From: Nisaea sp.
GTDB taxonomy: Bacteria > Pseudomonadota > Alphaproteobacteria > Thalassobaculales > Thalassobaculaceae
NCBI RefSeq assembly: GCF_017640745.1
Contig: NZ_JAEPQA010000013.1
Location: 57,343 to 121,342 of the forward strand
Reading direction: 5' to 3'
Length of the DNA stretch: 64,000 bases
The stretch's first letter is position 1, and each line of letters begins with the position of its first letter. Below the pieces are notes generated by a model. That model saw nothing but the letters and a program-made list of their open reading frames with translations, searched no databases and was not told where the DNA came from. This document shows positions 8,825 through 18,548 of the stretch, in pieces. Position numbers and translations under genes: made by a program.

Positions 8825-9868
8825 CTATTGCGCCGCCGTGTGCTTCTTGATCAGGGCCGTCGCCTTCTCGAGCAGCGCGTCGCCGTCGAGGCCCTTTTCC
8901 TTCATTTCCTTCAGCCAGGCGGCCTTGACCGGCTCCGCCGCCGTCTTCCATTCCGCGACCTGCGCCGCGGTCAGGGTGGTGATGCTGTTGCCCCGGTCCG
9001 CCGCAGCCTTCCGAGCCGGAGCGTCGTCGCGCTGCATCTGCGCCCCGGCAAAAGCGGAGAACTCGATGCCGGAATTCTTGTCGATGACCGCTTTCAGGTC
9101 GTCCGGCAGGCTGTCCCACTTGTCCTGGTTCATCGCGAAGATGAAGGTCGTGGTGTAGAGCACGTCGTCGCCGAACTCGGTGTGGTTGCCGACCAGTTCC
9201 GGCACCTTCAGGGCGCCGGTCACTTCCCACGGAATGACGGTCGCGTCGATCACGCCCTTGGAGAGTGCTTCCGGCACCGCCGGCACCGGCATGCCGACAG
9301 GCGTGGCGCCGAGCGTCGAGAACAGCATGTTGGTCACGCGCGTCGGCGCGCGCAGCTTCACACCGTTCAGGTCACCGACCGAGGTGATCGGCGACTTGGA
9401 ATGGATGACGCCCGGACCGTGGACCCAGAGCCCCAGGACCTTGAAGGCCTTGAAGTCGCTGTCCATCATGGTTTCCTGGGCGAGTTCCCAATAGGCCCGC
9501 GAGGTCGCCTCGGCGTTGGTCATGGTGAAGGGAAGCTCGAAGACCTCGGCGCGCGGGAACCGGCCCGGCGTGTAGCCGGAAACGGTCCAGATGATATCGG
9601 CGACGCCGTCGATCGCCTGGTCAATCAGCTCCGGCGGCTTGCCGCCGAGCTGCATCGCCGGAAACCGCTGGATCTCGATACGGCCGTTCGAATCCGCCTC
9701 GACCTTGTCGGCCCAGACATGAAGAATGTTTTTCGGGACATTGGCCTGCGCCGGCAGGAACTGGTGCATGCGCAGGGTCACTTCGGCGGCCGACGCCACC
9801 CCGACCCCGAAGGCGAACGCGGCAACGGCCGCGACCGCACGGGTCACGCTCACGCGGATAAAGGTCAT
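8825..9868 (-). CDS. dctP: TRAP transporter solute-binding protein DctP
   Basis: A 347-residue periplasmic binding protein with a cleavable signal peptide (about residues 1-28, ending ASAAEV). The body follows the DctP fold: RMHQFLPAQANVPKN at the start, then KGVIDATVIPWEV and the late KWDSLPDDLKAVID region. It captures the substrate for DctQM. It is the first gene of the operon running to position 18, behind a MarR-type palindrome, so it is a good reporter of what induces the operon. Substrate by context: hydroxycinnamate or a similar aromatic carboxylate. Confidence 0.92.
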   Translation of the reverse strand: MTFIRVSVTRAVAAVAAFAFGVGVASAAEVTLRMHQFLPAQANVPKNILHVWADKVEADSNGRIEIQRFPAMQLGGKPPELIDQAIDGVADIIWTVSGYTPGRFPRAEVFELPFTMTNAEATSRAYWELAQETMMDSDFKAFKVLGLWVHGPGVIHSKSPITSVGDLNGVKLRAPTRVTNMLFSTLGATPVGMPVPAVPEALSKGVIDATVIPWEVTGALKVPELVGNHTEFGDDVLYTTTFIFAMNQDKWDSLPDDLKAVIDKNSGIEFSAFAGAQMQRDDAPARKAAADRGNSITTLTAAQVAEWKTAAEPVKAAWLKEMKEKGLDGDALLEKATALIKKHTAAQ

Positions 9869-9923
9869 GGTTTCCTCCCCATCTGACCGGTCTTTGGCGG
9901 AGGCTTGGGCGCCCCTCTTCCAA

Positions 9924-9944
9924 TTAGTTATTTAACATAACTAA
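9924..9944. promoter_or_regulatory. MarR-type operator upstream of dctP
   Basis: A perfect inverted repeat, TTAGTTAT then five bases then ATAACTAA, in an AT-rich patch 55 bases upstream of the dctP start. Size and symmetry suit a MarR dimer; the in-operon MarR (4824-5300) is the obvious ligand. The half-site TTAGTTA also occurs in the ectA promoter at 63138-63154. Confidence 0.6.
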
Positions 9945-9993
9945 ATTCACCACGGAACGGCAGATTTCACGGATGGGTATCGCTGGACGGCCG

Positions 9994-10773
9994 CTACAGC
10001 GCTTTTTTTCCGACCATGACGGGGCCTTTATGAAAAATCAGGCATTCGTCGCTGATGTCGTGCTCGAACATCTGCTGCAGGAGTTCCCGGATCTTGTCGC
10101 CACGCTCGACCCGGCTCAGTCTCGGGCTGTACATCGTCCCGAATGCCGACAGAGGCCGAAGAAATTCCTCGACATCGATATCCGAGACGTTCTGCAAGTG
10201 ATGCGGTATGAATTCGATGCCAAGTGTCGCCGCCTTCGCGAGGGTGTTCGGCATTCCCTGCAGGGCAGCATGTTCGGAGCCCTCGATATCCATCAGAACG
10301 AGATCGAAACTCTGGTCCGGGAAGAGCGCATCCACGGTGTCGCATTCGACGCTGATGACCTGCGCGTCCTTGTCGAGATAGCTCTCCAGATTGTGTTTCG
10401 GCAGCACCTTGCTGCCGCCGCTGAAATTCACGTAGTCGATGAATTCGATTTGGCCCCTGCCCGCGCCGACGGCCCGGTTCAGCAGAACGACGTTCTCGAG
10501 CCCGTTGAGCGCGATGTTCCGCTGCAAAAGGGCAAATGTTCTCGGATTGGCCTCGATCGCAGTGACCCGCTCGACGCGCCGCGCGATCGGCACGGTCATT
10601 GCGCCGATATGCGCTCCAAGGACCAGTACATGCCGGGCCGCCTGCAGAAAGATTTCGAGTGCCTCGAGTTCGCTTCTCCCGTATTCACCGTGCCGGCGTA
10701 GCGCCTGCGAAACGGAACGGTCTCTCGGATCGGTCGCAAATCGGCCGAAGGGCGTTTCGACGATGTCACTCAT
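9994..10773 (-). CDS. FkbM-family SAM-dependent methyltransferase
   Basis: A 259-residue class I methyltransferase of the FkbM type. The SAM-binding segment VLVLGAHIGAMTVPIA is near residues 48-64, followed by AIEANPRTF and the family's LVLMDIEGSEHAAL motif near residue 160. FkbM enzymes O-methylate sugars or secondary metabolites. It stands alone between the TRAP operon promoter and the anthranilate-type operon, with no glycan cluster next to it, although a TPR glycosyltransferase lies about 11 kb away. Target unknown. Confidence 0.85.
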   Translation of the reverse strand: MSDIVETPFGRFATDPRDRSVSQALRRHGEYGRSELEALEIFLQAARHVLVLGAHIGAMTVPIARRVERVTAIEANPRTFALLQRNIALNGLENVVLLNRAVGAGRGQIEFIDYVNFSGGSKVLPKHNLESYLDKDAQVISVECDTVDALFPDQSFDLVLMDIEGSEHAALQGMPNTLAKAATLGIEFIPHHLQNVSDIDVEEFLRPLSAFGTMYSPRLSRVERGDKIRELLQQMFEHDISDECLIFHKGPVMVGKKAL

Positions 10774-10915
10774 AGGCTGAAGGCATCAGGCGGCTCGCTG
10801 CAGATTCTCCATGGGTTCTTAGCCGCAACCGGCACCCTCGGCCAGCCATTCATGCATCCCGGAGCCGGAGCGGCGACAAGCTCGGAAGAGACTGAACACC
10901 CCACACCGGTTTGGT

Positions 10916-12529
10916 TCAGTGCTTCAGCCGGAACCGCTGGATCTTGCCGGTCTGGGTCTTCGGCAGCGCCTCGGTGAAGACCACCGAGCGCGGATATTTG
11001 TATGGCGCGATCGTCGCCTTGACGTGGCCCTTGAGCAGTTCCGCCTCGGCGTCGGACGGCTCCACCCCCTCTGCCAGCACGACATGCGCCTCGACAATCT
11101 GCCCGCGCTCCGCGTCTGTCGCGCCGACCACCGCACATTCCGCGACATGGGGATGGGCGAGCAGCGCCGCCTCGACCTCGGGTCCGGCGATGTTGTATCC
11201 GGCGGATACGATCATGTCGTCGTTGCGGGCGGCGAAGTGGAAATAACCGTCCTCGTCCTGGACGAAGGTGTCGCCGGTGATATTCCAGCCGTCCTGCACG
11301 TAGTTCGCCTGCCGCTCGTCGGCGAGATAGCGGCAGCCGGTCGGGCCCTTGACCGCGAGGCGGCCTGGCGTGCCGCGCGGCACCTCGTTCATCGCCTCGT
11401 CCACCACCTTCGCCTCGTAGCCGCCGACCGGCCTGCCGGTGCAGGCCGGATGGGCGTCGCCGAAGCGGTTGGTGATGAAAATGTGCAGCAGCTCGGTCGA
11501 GCCGATGCCGTCGAGCATCGGCTTGCCGGTCTTCTTCATCCACTCCTCGAAGACCGGCGCCGGCAGGGTCTCGCCGGCGGAGACCGCGCAGCGGAGCGAG
11601 GAAAGGTCCGCCCCCTCTTCCATCGCCCTCAGCATGACCCGGTAGGCGGTCGGCGCGGTGAAGCAGATTGTGGCTTTGTAGGTCTCGATGATCTCGATCA
11701 TGTTCGGCGGCGAGGCGGTCTCCAGAAGGGTCGCGGTGGCGCCGAAGCGGAGCGGGAAGATCGCGAGCCCGCCGAGCCCGAAGGTAAAGGCGAGTGGTGG
11801 GGAACCGACGAAAACGTCGTCCGGCGTCACGTTCAGCACTTCCTTCGCGTAGCCGTCCGCGATCATCAGCAGGTCGCGGTGGAAATGCATGGTCGCCTTC
11901 GGCGCACCCGTCGTGCCGGAAGTGAAGCCGAGCAGCGCGACGTCGTCGCGGCCGGTTTTCACCGCCTCGAAGCGCACCGGCTTGCCAAGGGCGATCCGGT
12001 CGAGCTCCGCGTCGTGGTTGGCGGTGCCGTCGAAACCGACCACCGCCTTGAGGAACCTGCTGTCCTTGCCGCAGGCGACCAGCTCGTCCATCAGCCTGGT
12101 GTCACAGAGCGCGAGGCCGATCTCCGCCTTGTCGACGATCTTTGCAAGCTCGCCCGACCGCAGCATCGGCATGGTGTTGACCACGACCGCCCCCGCCTTG
12201 GTCGCGGCGAGCCAGCAAGCGACCAGCGCCGGGTTGTTGGCGGAGCGGATCAGCACCCGGTTGCCCGGTTTGACGCCGTAGTCCTCGACCAGCGCATGGG
12301 CGAGCCGGTTGGTCCAGTCGGTCAGTTCCTTGTAGGTGCGCTGGCGGCCGTTGCCGATCAGCGCCACGTTGTCGCCGAACCCCTTGGCAACCATGTCATC
12401 GGTCAGCACCTTGCCGACATTGAGATATTCCGGATAGGGAAAGCCCTCGAGCAGGTAATGCGGCTGCAGCGGACCGGGCGGCAGGTTGTCCCGCGTGAAG
12501 GTATCGATATGCCCGCTCGGTCCCAGCAT
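10916..12529 (-). CDS. 2-aminobenzoate-CoA (anthranilate/benzoate-type) ligase
   Basis: A 537-residue ANL-family ligase close to benzoate- and 2-aminobenzoate-CoA ligases: AMP-binding motif TSGTTGAPK at residues 203-211, a DGIGSTELLHIF segment typical of benzoate-CoA ligases, NITGDTF, and a C-terminal TQTGKIQRF catalytic lysine. Length equals the family. The ATG at 12529 is chosen because it gives the family N-terminus and lies four bases after the acyl-CoA dehydrogenase stop. It should make the CoA thioester that feeds the two-domain monooxygenase at the head of the operon. Confidence 0.85.
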   Translation of the reverse strand: MLGPSGHIDTFTRDNLPPGPLQPHYLLEGFPYPEYLNVGKVLTDDMVAKGFGDNVALIGNGRQRTYKELTDWTNRLAHALVEDYGVKPGNRVLIRSANNPALVACWLAATKAGAVVVNTMPMLRSGELAKIVDKAEIGLALCDTRLMDELVACGKDSRFLKAVVGFDGTANHDAELDRIALGKPVRFEAVKTGRDDVALLGFTSGTTGAPKATMHFHRDLLMIADGYAKEVLNVTPDDVFVGSPPLAFTFGLGGLAIFPLRFGATATLLETASPPNMIEIIETYKATICFTAPTAYRVMLRAMEEGADLSSLRCAVSAGETLPAPVFEEWMKKTGKPMLDGIGSTELLHIFITNRFGDAHPACTGRPVGGYEAKVVDEAMNEVPRGTPGRLAVKGPTGCRYLADERQANYVQDGWNITGDTFVQDEDGYFHFAARNDDMIVSAGYNIAGPEVEAALLAHPHVAECAVVGATDAERGQIVEAHVVLAEGVEPSDAEAELLKGHVKATIAPYKYPRSVVFTEALPKTQTGKIQRFRLKH

Positions 12530-12533
12530 GATC

Positions 12534-13672
<1,139 letters not shown>

Positions 13673-13673
<1 letters not shown>

Positions 13674-14485
13674 CAGTTGCCCTCGAAAACAGGTTTTTCC
13701 TTTGCGACAAAGGCTTTATAGGCGCGCTCGAAGTCCTTCGTCTGCATGCAGATGGCCTGCGCCTGCGCTTCCGCCTCGATCGCCTGCTCGAGCGACATGC
13801 TCCATTCCTGGTTCAGCTGGGTCTTGGTGATGCCATGGGCGAAGACCGGTCCCGCGACGAGCCGCCGGGCGAAGGCCATCGCCTCCTCCTCCAGCGTCTC
13901 CGCGTCATGCAGCGCGTTGAAGTAGCCCCAGGCAAGGCCTTCCTCCGCGCTCATGGAGCGCCCGGTATAGAGCAGCTCCGCCGCTCGCCCCTGGCCGATG
14001 ATCCGGGGCAGGATCGCGCAGGCGCCCATGTCGCAGCCGGCGAGGCCGACGCGGGTGAAGAGGAAGGCGGTCTTCGCCTCCGGCGTGCCGAGGCGGATGT
14101 CGGAGGCCATGGCGACGATCGCGCCGGCACCGACCGAGATGCCGTCGACCGCCGCGATCACCGGCTTGCCGCAGCCGATCATCGCCTTCACGAGGTCGCC
14201 GGTCATCCGGGTGAAGGCGAGCAGGCCCTTCATGTCCATGTCGATCAGCGGGCCGATGATGTCGTGCACGTCGCCGCCGGAGCAGAAGTTCCCGCCGTTC
14301 GAGGCGAAGACCACCGCGTCGACGTCGTCGGCATAGGGCAGCGCGCGGAAGGTGTCGCGCAACTCGGCATAGCTCTCGAAGGTGAGCGGGTTCTTCCGCT
14401 CCGGACGGTCGAGCCGCACGGTCGCGATCCTTTCCTCGACCTGCCAGAGGAAATGTTTCGGCTGCAGCCCTGCCATCGCGGTCAT
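13673..14485 (-). CDS. enoyl-CoA hydratase family protein
   Basis: A 270-residue crotonase with oxyanion-hole segments [11 protein letters not shown] (near residue 65) and [13 protein letters not shown] (near 110). The ATG at 14485 is preferred because it overlaps the MarR stop as ATGA; a second Met three codons downstream is possible. Expected role: hydration, or ring cleavage by hydration, of the alicyclic CoA ester after the monooxygenase/reductase step. Confidence 0.85.
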
Positions 14486-14934
14486 CGGCCGTCTCCCTGT
14501 CTGCGAATGTTCTTCAGCCGGGCCGCGATGAGTTCCGCGTCCTCCGGCGGGATGGTTTTCAGGAGCCCGTCGACCCAGCCCTCGTGAGCGGCGGCCATCT
14601 GGGCGAAGGTCTCCCGGCCGAGCGGGGTCAGGCGGACCAGCGTCGCGCGCTTGTCCCCCTCGACCGGCACCCGTTCCACCAGTCCGTCCTGCACCAGCCG
14701 TTCGACGATGACGGTGACGTTGCCGTTCGAGACCATGAGCTGCTGCGAAAGCTCGCTCATCTGCAGGCCCGTGCCGCTGTGTTCGAGCACGGAAAGCACG
14801 TCGAAGCGCGGCAGGGTGTGGCCGTAGGCGAGCCGCATCTCCTCGCGCAGCGCGTTCTCGACGAAGCGCGTGGTGCGCAGCAGCCCGAGCCAGAGCCGGA
14901 GCCGCGCCTTGCGGGCGCTGTCGACCTCGCTCAT
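14482..14934 (-). CDS. MarR-family regulator within the anthranilate operon
   Basis: A 150-residue MarR protein with helix-turn-helix [24 protein letters not shown] and wing [14 protein letters not shown]. It overlaps the genes on both sides by four bases, so it is translated with the catabolic enzymes and probably autoregulates them. Related regulators beside 2-aminobenzoyl-CoA genes respond to the CoA ester. Its likely operator is the set of TTTCAA(A/G) half-sites at 18028-18056. The start at 14934 is preferred over an upstream Arg-rich extension. Confidence 0.87.
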   Translation of the reverse strand: MSEVDSARKARLRLWLGLLRTTRFVENALREEMRLAYGHTLPRFDVLSVLEHSGTGLQMSELSQQLMVSNGNVTVIVERLVQDGLVERVPVEGDKRATLVRLTPLGRETFAQMAAAHEGWVDGLLKTIPPEDAELIAARLKNIRRQGDGR

Positions 14935-15677
14935 ATCTCGCCTCCGCTGATGGAGACCGCCTCGCCATTCACCCCTTCCGAGCCCACCCCGCAAAGCCAG
15001 AGCGCGGCGGCGCTGACCTCGGCCGGCGCGATCAGGCGGCCCTGCGGATTGTTCGCCGCCAGCTTGGCCCGCGCCTCGTCCGGGGAGGCGCCGGTCTTCT
15101 CGACGATGTTGGCGACGCTGCGCTCCGTCATCTCGGTATCGAGGAAGCCGGGGCAGAGCGCGTTGGCGGTGACGCCGCTGCGCGCGACCTCAAGGGCGAC
15201 GGAGCGGACGAGACCGACGACTCCGTGCTTGGCCGCCGTATAGGCCGCGACATAGGGATAGCCTTTCAGGCCAGCGGTCGAGGCGACGGCGATCAGCCGG
15301 CCCCAGTCCCGCCCCTTCATCTGCTGCAGCCCGGCGCGAAGGGTCAGGAAGACGCCGGTCAAATTGACCGCGAGATGCCGGTTCCACTCCTCAAGGCTGG
15401 TCTTCACGAAGGGCGCACTCTCGGCCATGCCAGCATTCGCGATGACGATATCGACCGGGCCCGCCGCCCTGAACAGATCCGCCACGGATTGCTCGTCCGT
15501 CACATCCGCCGCGCAAGGCGAGATCGCGCGATGCCGCCCGGCAAGCGCCTCCAGCGCGTCGATCCGCCGCCCGGCAATGACCACGCGGGCACCCGCCTCG
15601 GCGAAACGCACCGCCATGTCGGCACCGACACCGCTGCCTCCGCCGGTGATGAGCGCGGTCTTGCCTTCGAGGCTCAT
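14931..15677 (-). CDS. SDR family dehydrogenase (beta-hydroxyacyl-CoA type)
   Basis: A 248-residue classical [11 protein letters not shown] cofactor motif at 11-18, NAGMAES, catalytic Ser in IAVASTAG, and [10 protein letters not shown]; the PGFLDTEM segment is also typical. It would oxidise a hydroxyacyl-CoA intermediate. The ATG at 15677 is fixed by a four-base overlap with the monooxygenase/reductase stop and gives the standard N-terminus; longer in-frame starts run into that gene. Confidence 0.87.
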   Translation of the reverse strand: MSLEGKTALITGGGSGVGADMAVRFAEAGARVVIAGRRIDALEALAGRHRAISPCAADVTDEQSVADLFRAAGPVDIVIANAGMAESAPFVKTSLEEWNRHLAVNLTGVFLTLRAGLQQMKGRDWGRLIAVASTAGLKGYPYVAAYTAAKHGVVGLVRSVALEVARSGVTANALCPGFLDTEMTERSVANIVEKTGASPDEARAKLAANNPQGRLIAPAEVSAAALWLCGVGSEGVNGEAVSISGGEI

Positions 15678-17968
15678 ACCCGGATCTCCGTCGCCTGAGC
15701 CCGCTCGGCAAGGCGGTAGAGCTGGTCGCGTCCGGCATGATAGGGCGCCGGCCAGGAGACGCCGCGGTCGCCATGTGCCGCCGCCGCGTGCAGCGTCCAG
15801 TAAGGATCGGCGAGATGCGGTCGGGCGAGGCAAACAAGATCCGCCCGTCCCGCGAGCAGGATCGAATTCACATGGTCCGGCTCGTAGATATTGCCGACCG
15901 CCATGGTTGCGACCCCCGCCTCGTTGCGGATCCGGTCGGAGAAGGGAGTCTGGAACATGCGGCCATAGACCGGCTTCGCCTCGATCGAGGTCTGGCCCGC
16001 CGAGACATCGACGATATCGACCCCGGCAGCTGCGAAGAGCCGCGCGATCTCGACCGCCTCTTCCGGCGTCACCCCGTCATCGCCCGCCCAGTCGTTCGCC
16101 GAAATGCGGACCGACATCGGCTTTTCGTCCGGCCAAACGGCACGCATGGCGTAGAAGATCTCCAGCGGGTAGCGCATCCGGTTGCCGAGATCGCCGCCAT
16201 ATTCGTCCGTCCGGCGGTTCGAGAGCGGCGAGATGAAGGAGGAGATCAGATAGCCATGGGCGGCATGCAGCTCGACCATGTCGAAGCCGGCCCGCGCTGC
16301 CATCGCCGTCGCGGCAACGAATTCCTCTCGCACACGGTCCATGTCGGCCCGGTCCATGGCTTTCGGCGTTGCGTTCTTCGGCGACCAGGGGATGGCGGAG
16401 GCGGAGAGCAGCGGCCAGTTACCCTTCTCCAGCGGCGCGTCCATCTCCTGCCAGCCGAGCTGGGTCGAGCCCTTGCGGCCGGAATGGCCGATCTGGGCGC
16501 AGATTTTCGCCTCGGTCTCGGCATGGACGAAATCGGTCAGCCGCCGCCAGGCCGCCTCGTGCTCCGGTGCGTAGAGACCGGGACAGCCGGGCGTGATCCG
16601 TCCCTCGGGCGAAACACAGGTCATCTCGATATAGACGAGGCCCGCACCGCCCTTGGCGCGCTCGGCGTAGTGGGCGAAATGCCAGTCCGTCGGGCAGCCG
16701 TCGACCGCCTTGTACTGCGCCATCGGCGAGACGACGACGCGGTTGGCGAGGCTCATGTCACGGAGTTTGAACGGCGCGAACATCGGCGCCCGGTGCGGGG
16801 CGTTGGCGCCGGCACCCGCCTGCCGCTGGAACCAAGTCTCGGCGGATTTCAGCCAATCCGGATCGCGCAGCCGGAGATTCTCGTGACTGATGCGCTGGGA
16901 GCGGGTCAGCAGCGCGTAGTTGAACTGCACCGGATCGAGCGTCAGGTAGCGCTCCACCTCCTCGAACCATTCGGTCGAGTTCCGCGCGGCCGACTGCAGG
17001 CGCAGCACCTCGACGCGGCGCTCTTCCTGGTAACGGGTGAAGGCACCTTCAAGCGTCGGCTCGGAATGCAGGTAGTTGGCGAGCGCGATGGCGCTCTCGA
17101 AGGCGAGCTTGGTGCCGGAGCCAATGGAGAAATGCGCCGTCGCCGAGGCGTCGCCGAGCAGGACAACATTCTCGTGGAACCATTTCTGGCAGAGCACGCG
17201 CGGGAAGTTCAGCCAGGCGGAGCCGCGGAGATGCCGGGCGTTCGACATCAGGGCATGACCGCCAAGATGGTCGCGGAAGATCTCCTCGCAGGCCGCGATG
17301 CTCTCGTCCTGCGTCATCTCGCCGAAACCGTATGCGTTCCAGGTCTCCTCGGAACACTCGACGATGAAGGTCGCGGTCTCGTCGTCGAACTGGTAGGCGT
17401 GCGCCCAGACCCAGCCCTTATCCGTCTCCTCGAAGATGAAGGTGAAGGCGTCGTCGAACTTCTGGTGCGTGCCGAGCCAGACGAACTTGCAGGCCCGGAC
17501 GTCGATTTCCGGCCGGAAGCTCCCGGCGAATTCGGTGCGGGTCTTCGAGTTCAGCCCGTCGGCGGCAACGACGAGGTCGTAGTCCTTCATGTAGACCGCG
17601 GCACTCTCGACCTCGGTCTCGAAACGCATCTCGATGCCGAGCTCGCGGGCGCGCTCCTGCAAGAGGAGCAGCAGCTTCATCCGGCCAATGCCGCAGAAGC
17701 CGTGGCCCGAGGAGGTCGTGCAGGTGCCGCGGTAATGCACGGCGATGTCGTCCCAATAGGCGAAATGCGCGCGGATCGCCTCGGCACTGACCGGGTCGTT
17801 GGCCTTCAGGTTGTCGAGCGTCTCGTCCGAGAGCACCACGCCCCAGCCGAACGTGTCGTCGGCGCGGTTGCGCTCGATCACGGTGATCTCGTGCGCCGGA
17901 TCCTTCAGCTTCATCGAGATGGCGAAATAGAGGCCCGCGGGCCCGCCGCCGAGGCATGCGATCTTCAT
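15674..17968 (-). CDS. two-domain 2-aminobenzoyl-CoA/salicylyl-CoA monooxygenase-reductase
   Basis: A 764-residue fusion. Residues 1 to about 390 are an FAD aromatic hydroxylase: [10 protein letters not shown] dinucleotide motif at residues 7-16, and [16 protein letters not shown] in the second FAD motif. Residues about 400-760 are an old-yellow-enzyme-like FMN reductase ([23 protein letters not shown], late [14 protein letters not shown]). This arrangement and length match the Azoarcus 2-aminobenzoyl-CoA monooxygenase/reductase, annotated in databases as salicylyl-CoA 5-hydroxylase/oxidoreductase, which hydroxylates and reduces the CoA-activated ring to a non-aromatic product. The start at 17968 (MKIACLG) gives the correct N-terminus. 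It is the first gene of the operon. Confidence 0.9.
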   Translation of the reverse strand: MKIACLGGGPAGLYFAISMKLKDPAHEITVIERNRADDTFGWGVVLSDETLDNLKANDPVSAEAIRAHFAYWDDIAVHYRGTCTTSSGHGFCGIGRMKLLLLLQERARELGIEMRFETEVESAAVYMKDYDLVVAADGLNSKTRTEFAGSFRPEIDVRACKFVWLGTHQKFDDAFTFIFEETDKGWVWAHAYQFDDETATFIVECSEETWNAYGFGEMTQDESIAACEEIFRDHLGGHALMSNARHLRGSAWLNFPRVLCQKWFHENVVLLGDASATAHFSIGSGTKLAFESAIALANYLHSEPTLEGAFTRYQEERRVEVLRLQSAARNSTEWFEEVERYLTLDPVQFNYALLTRSQRISHENLRLRDPDWLKSAETWFQRQAGAGANAPHRAPMFAPFKLRDMSLANRVVVSPMAQYKAVDGCPTDWHFAHYAERAKGGAGLVYIEMTCVSPEGRITPGCPGLYAPEHEAAWRRLTDFVHAETEAKICAQIGHSGRKGSTQLGWQEMDAPLEKGNWPLLSASAIPWSPKNATPKAMDRADMDRVREEFVAATAMAARAGFDMVELHAAHGYLISSFISPLSNRRTDEYGGDLGNRMRYPLEIFYAMRAVWPDEKPMSVRISANDWAGDDGVTPEEAVEIARLFAAAGVDIVDVSAGQTSIEAKPVYGRMFQTPFSDRIRNEAGVATMAVGNIYEPDHVNSILLAGRADLVCLARPHLADPYWTLHAAAAHGDRGVSWPAPYHAGRDQLYRLAERAQATEIRV

Positions 17969-18027
17969 GGATATGGCTCCGCCGAGTTCGGTCGACCGGG
18001 ACAAAGGATTTCATTCCGTCATAAATG

Positions 18028-18056
18028 TTTCAAGCTTTAAATTTCAAACTTGAAAT
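18028..18056. promoter_or_regulatory. palindromic MarR-type control region between operon and ridA
   Basis: Half-sites TTTCAAG (18028-18034), TTTCAAA (18042-18048) and CTTGAAA (18049-18055) are arranged so that ATTTCAA, two bases, TTGAAAT forms a perfect 16-base palindrome at 18041-18056. The spacing of 14 between the two direct half-sites suggests two dimers. On the minus strand a TTGAAA box followed 18 bases later by TATGAC could be the operon promoter. The likely ligand is the MarR at 14482-14934. Confidence 0.55.
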
Positions 18057-18140
18057 ATATCTGGAGCGCGGCGCGCCCTGCCCTTATGATGCAGGGCAGA
18101 AACGCAACGAGACGCAACGCGCCCGCCCGGAGGAGATCCG

Positions 18141-18539
18141 ATGAGCCATATCAACGTGCAGCCGGAAGGCTGGGTCCAGCCCAAAGGCTATGCCAACGGC
18201 ATCCTCGCGCGCGGCGCCTCGCTTTTCATCGGCGGGCAGATCGGCTGGAACGAGAAGCAGGTCTTCGAGGCGAAGGATTTCATCGGCCAGATGGAGCAGG
18301 CGCTGCTCAATATCCGCGCCGTGCTTGAGGCCGCCGGCGGAAAGCCGGAGCATCTGGTCCGCCTCACCTGGTACGTTACCGACAAGCAGGACTATCTCGC
18401 CAACCAGCGTGCGGTCGGCGAGGCCTACCGCCGGGTCCTCGGCTATCATTTCCCGGCGATGGCGATGGTGGTCGTATCCGCCCTGGTGGAAGACGAAGCC
18501 AAGATCGAGATCGAGGCGACCGCGGTCATTCCGGACTGA
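18141..18539 (+). CDS. ridA: RidA family enamine/imine deaminase
   Basis: A 132-residue RidA/YjgF/Rid-family protein (the family forms trimers) with a strong ribosome site (GGAGGAG at 18129-18135). The LVRLTWYVTDKQDYLA segment near residue 75 carries a positive residue like the catalytic Arg of RidA, and the C-terminus has ALVEDEAKIEIEATA. RidA proteins hydrolyse reactive enamines and imines to ketones and ammonia. It is transcribed divergently from the anthranilate-type operon and shares its control region, which fits a role in removing the amino group from the non-aromatic intermediate. Confidence 0.88.
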   Translation: MSHINVQPEGWVQPKGYANGILARGASLFIGGQIGWNEKQVFEAKDFIGQMEQALLNIRAVLEAAGGKPEHLVRLTWYVTDKQDYLANQRAVGEAYRRVLGYHFPAMAMVVVSALVEDEAKIEIEATAVIPD

Positions 18540-18548
18540 CGATTTGCC

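Noticed and set aside
7078..8850. Long open frame on the plus strand antisense to dctM and dctQ
   Set aside because: It is a by-product of high GC: its product is low-complexity and charged with no domain, while the opposite strand encodes recognisable TRAP subunits.
15737..18040. Plus-strand frame of over 760 codons opposite the monooxygenase/reductase
   Set aside because: Arg-, Asp- and Glu-rich composition without domains; the reverse strand has two clear flavin domains.
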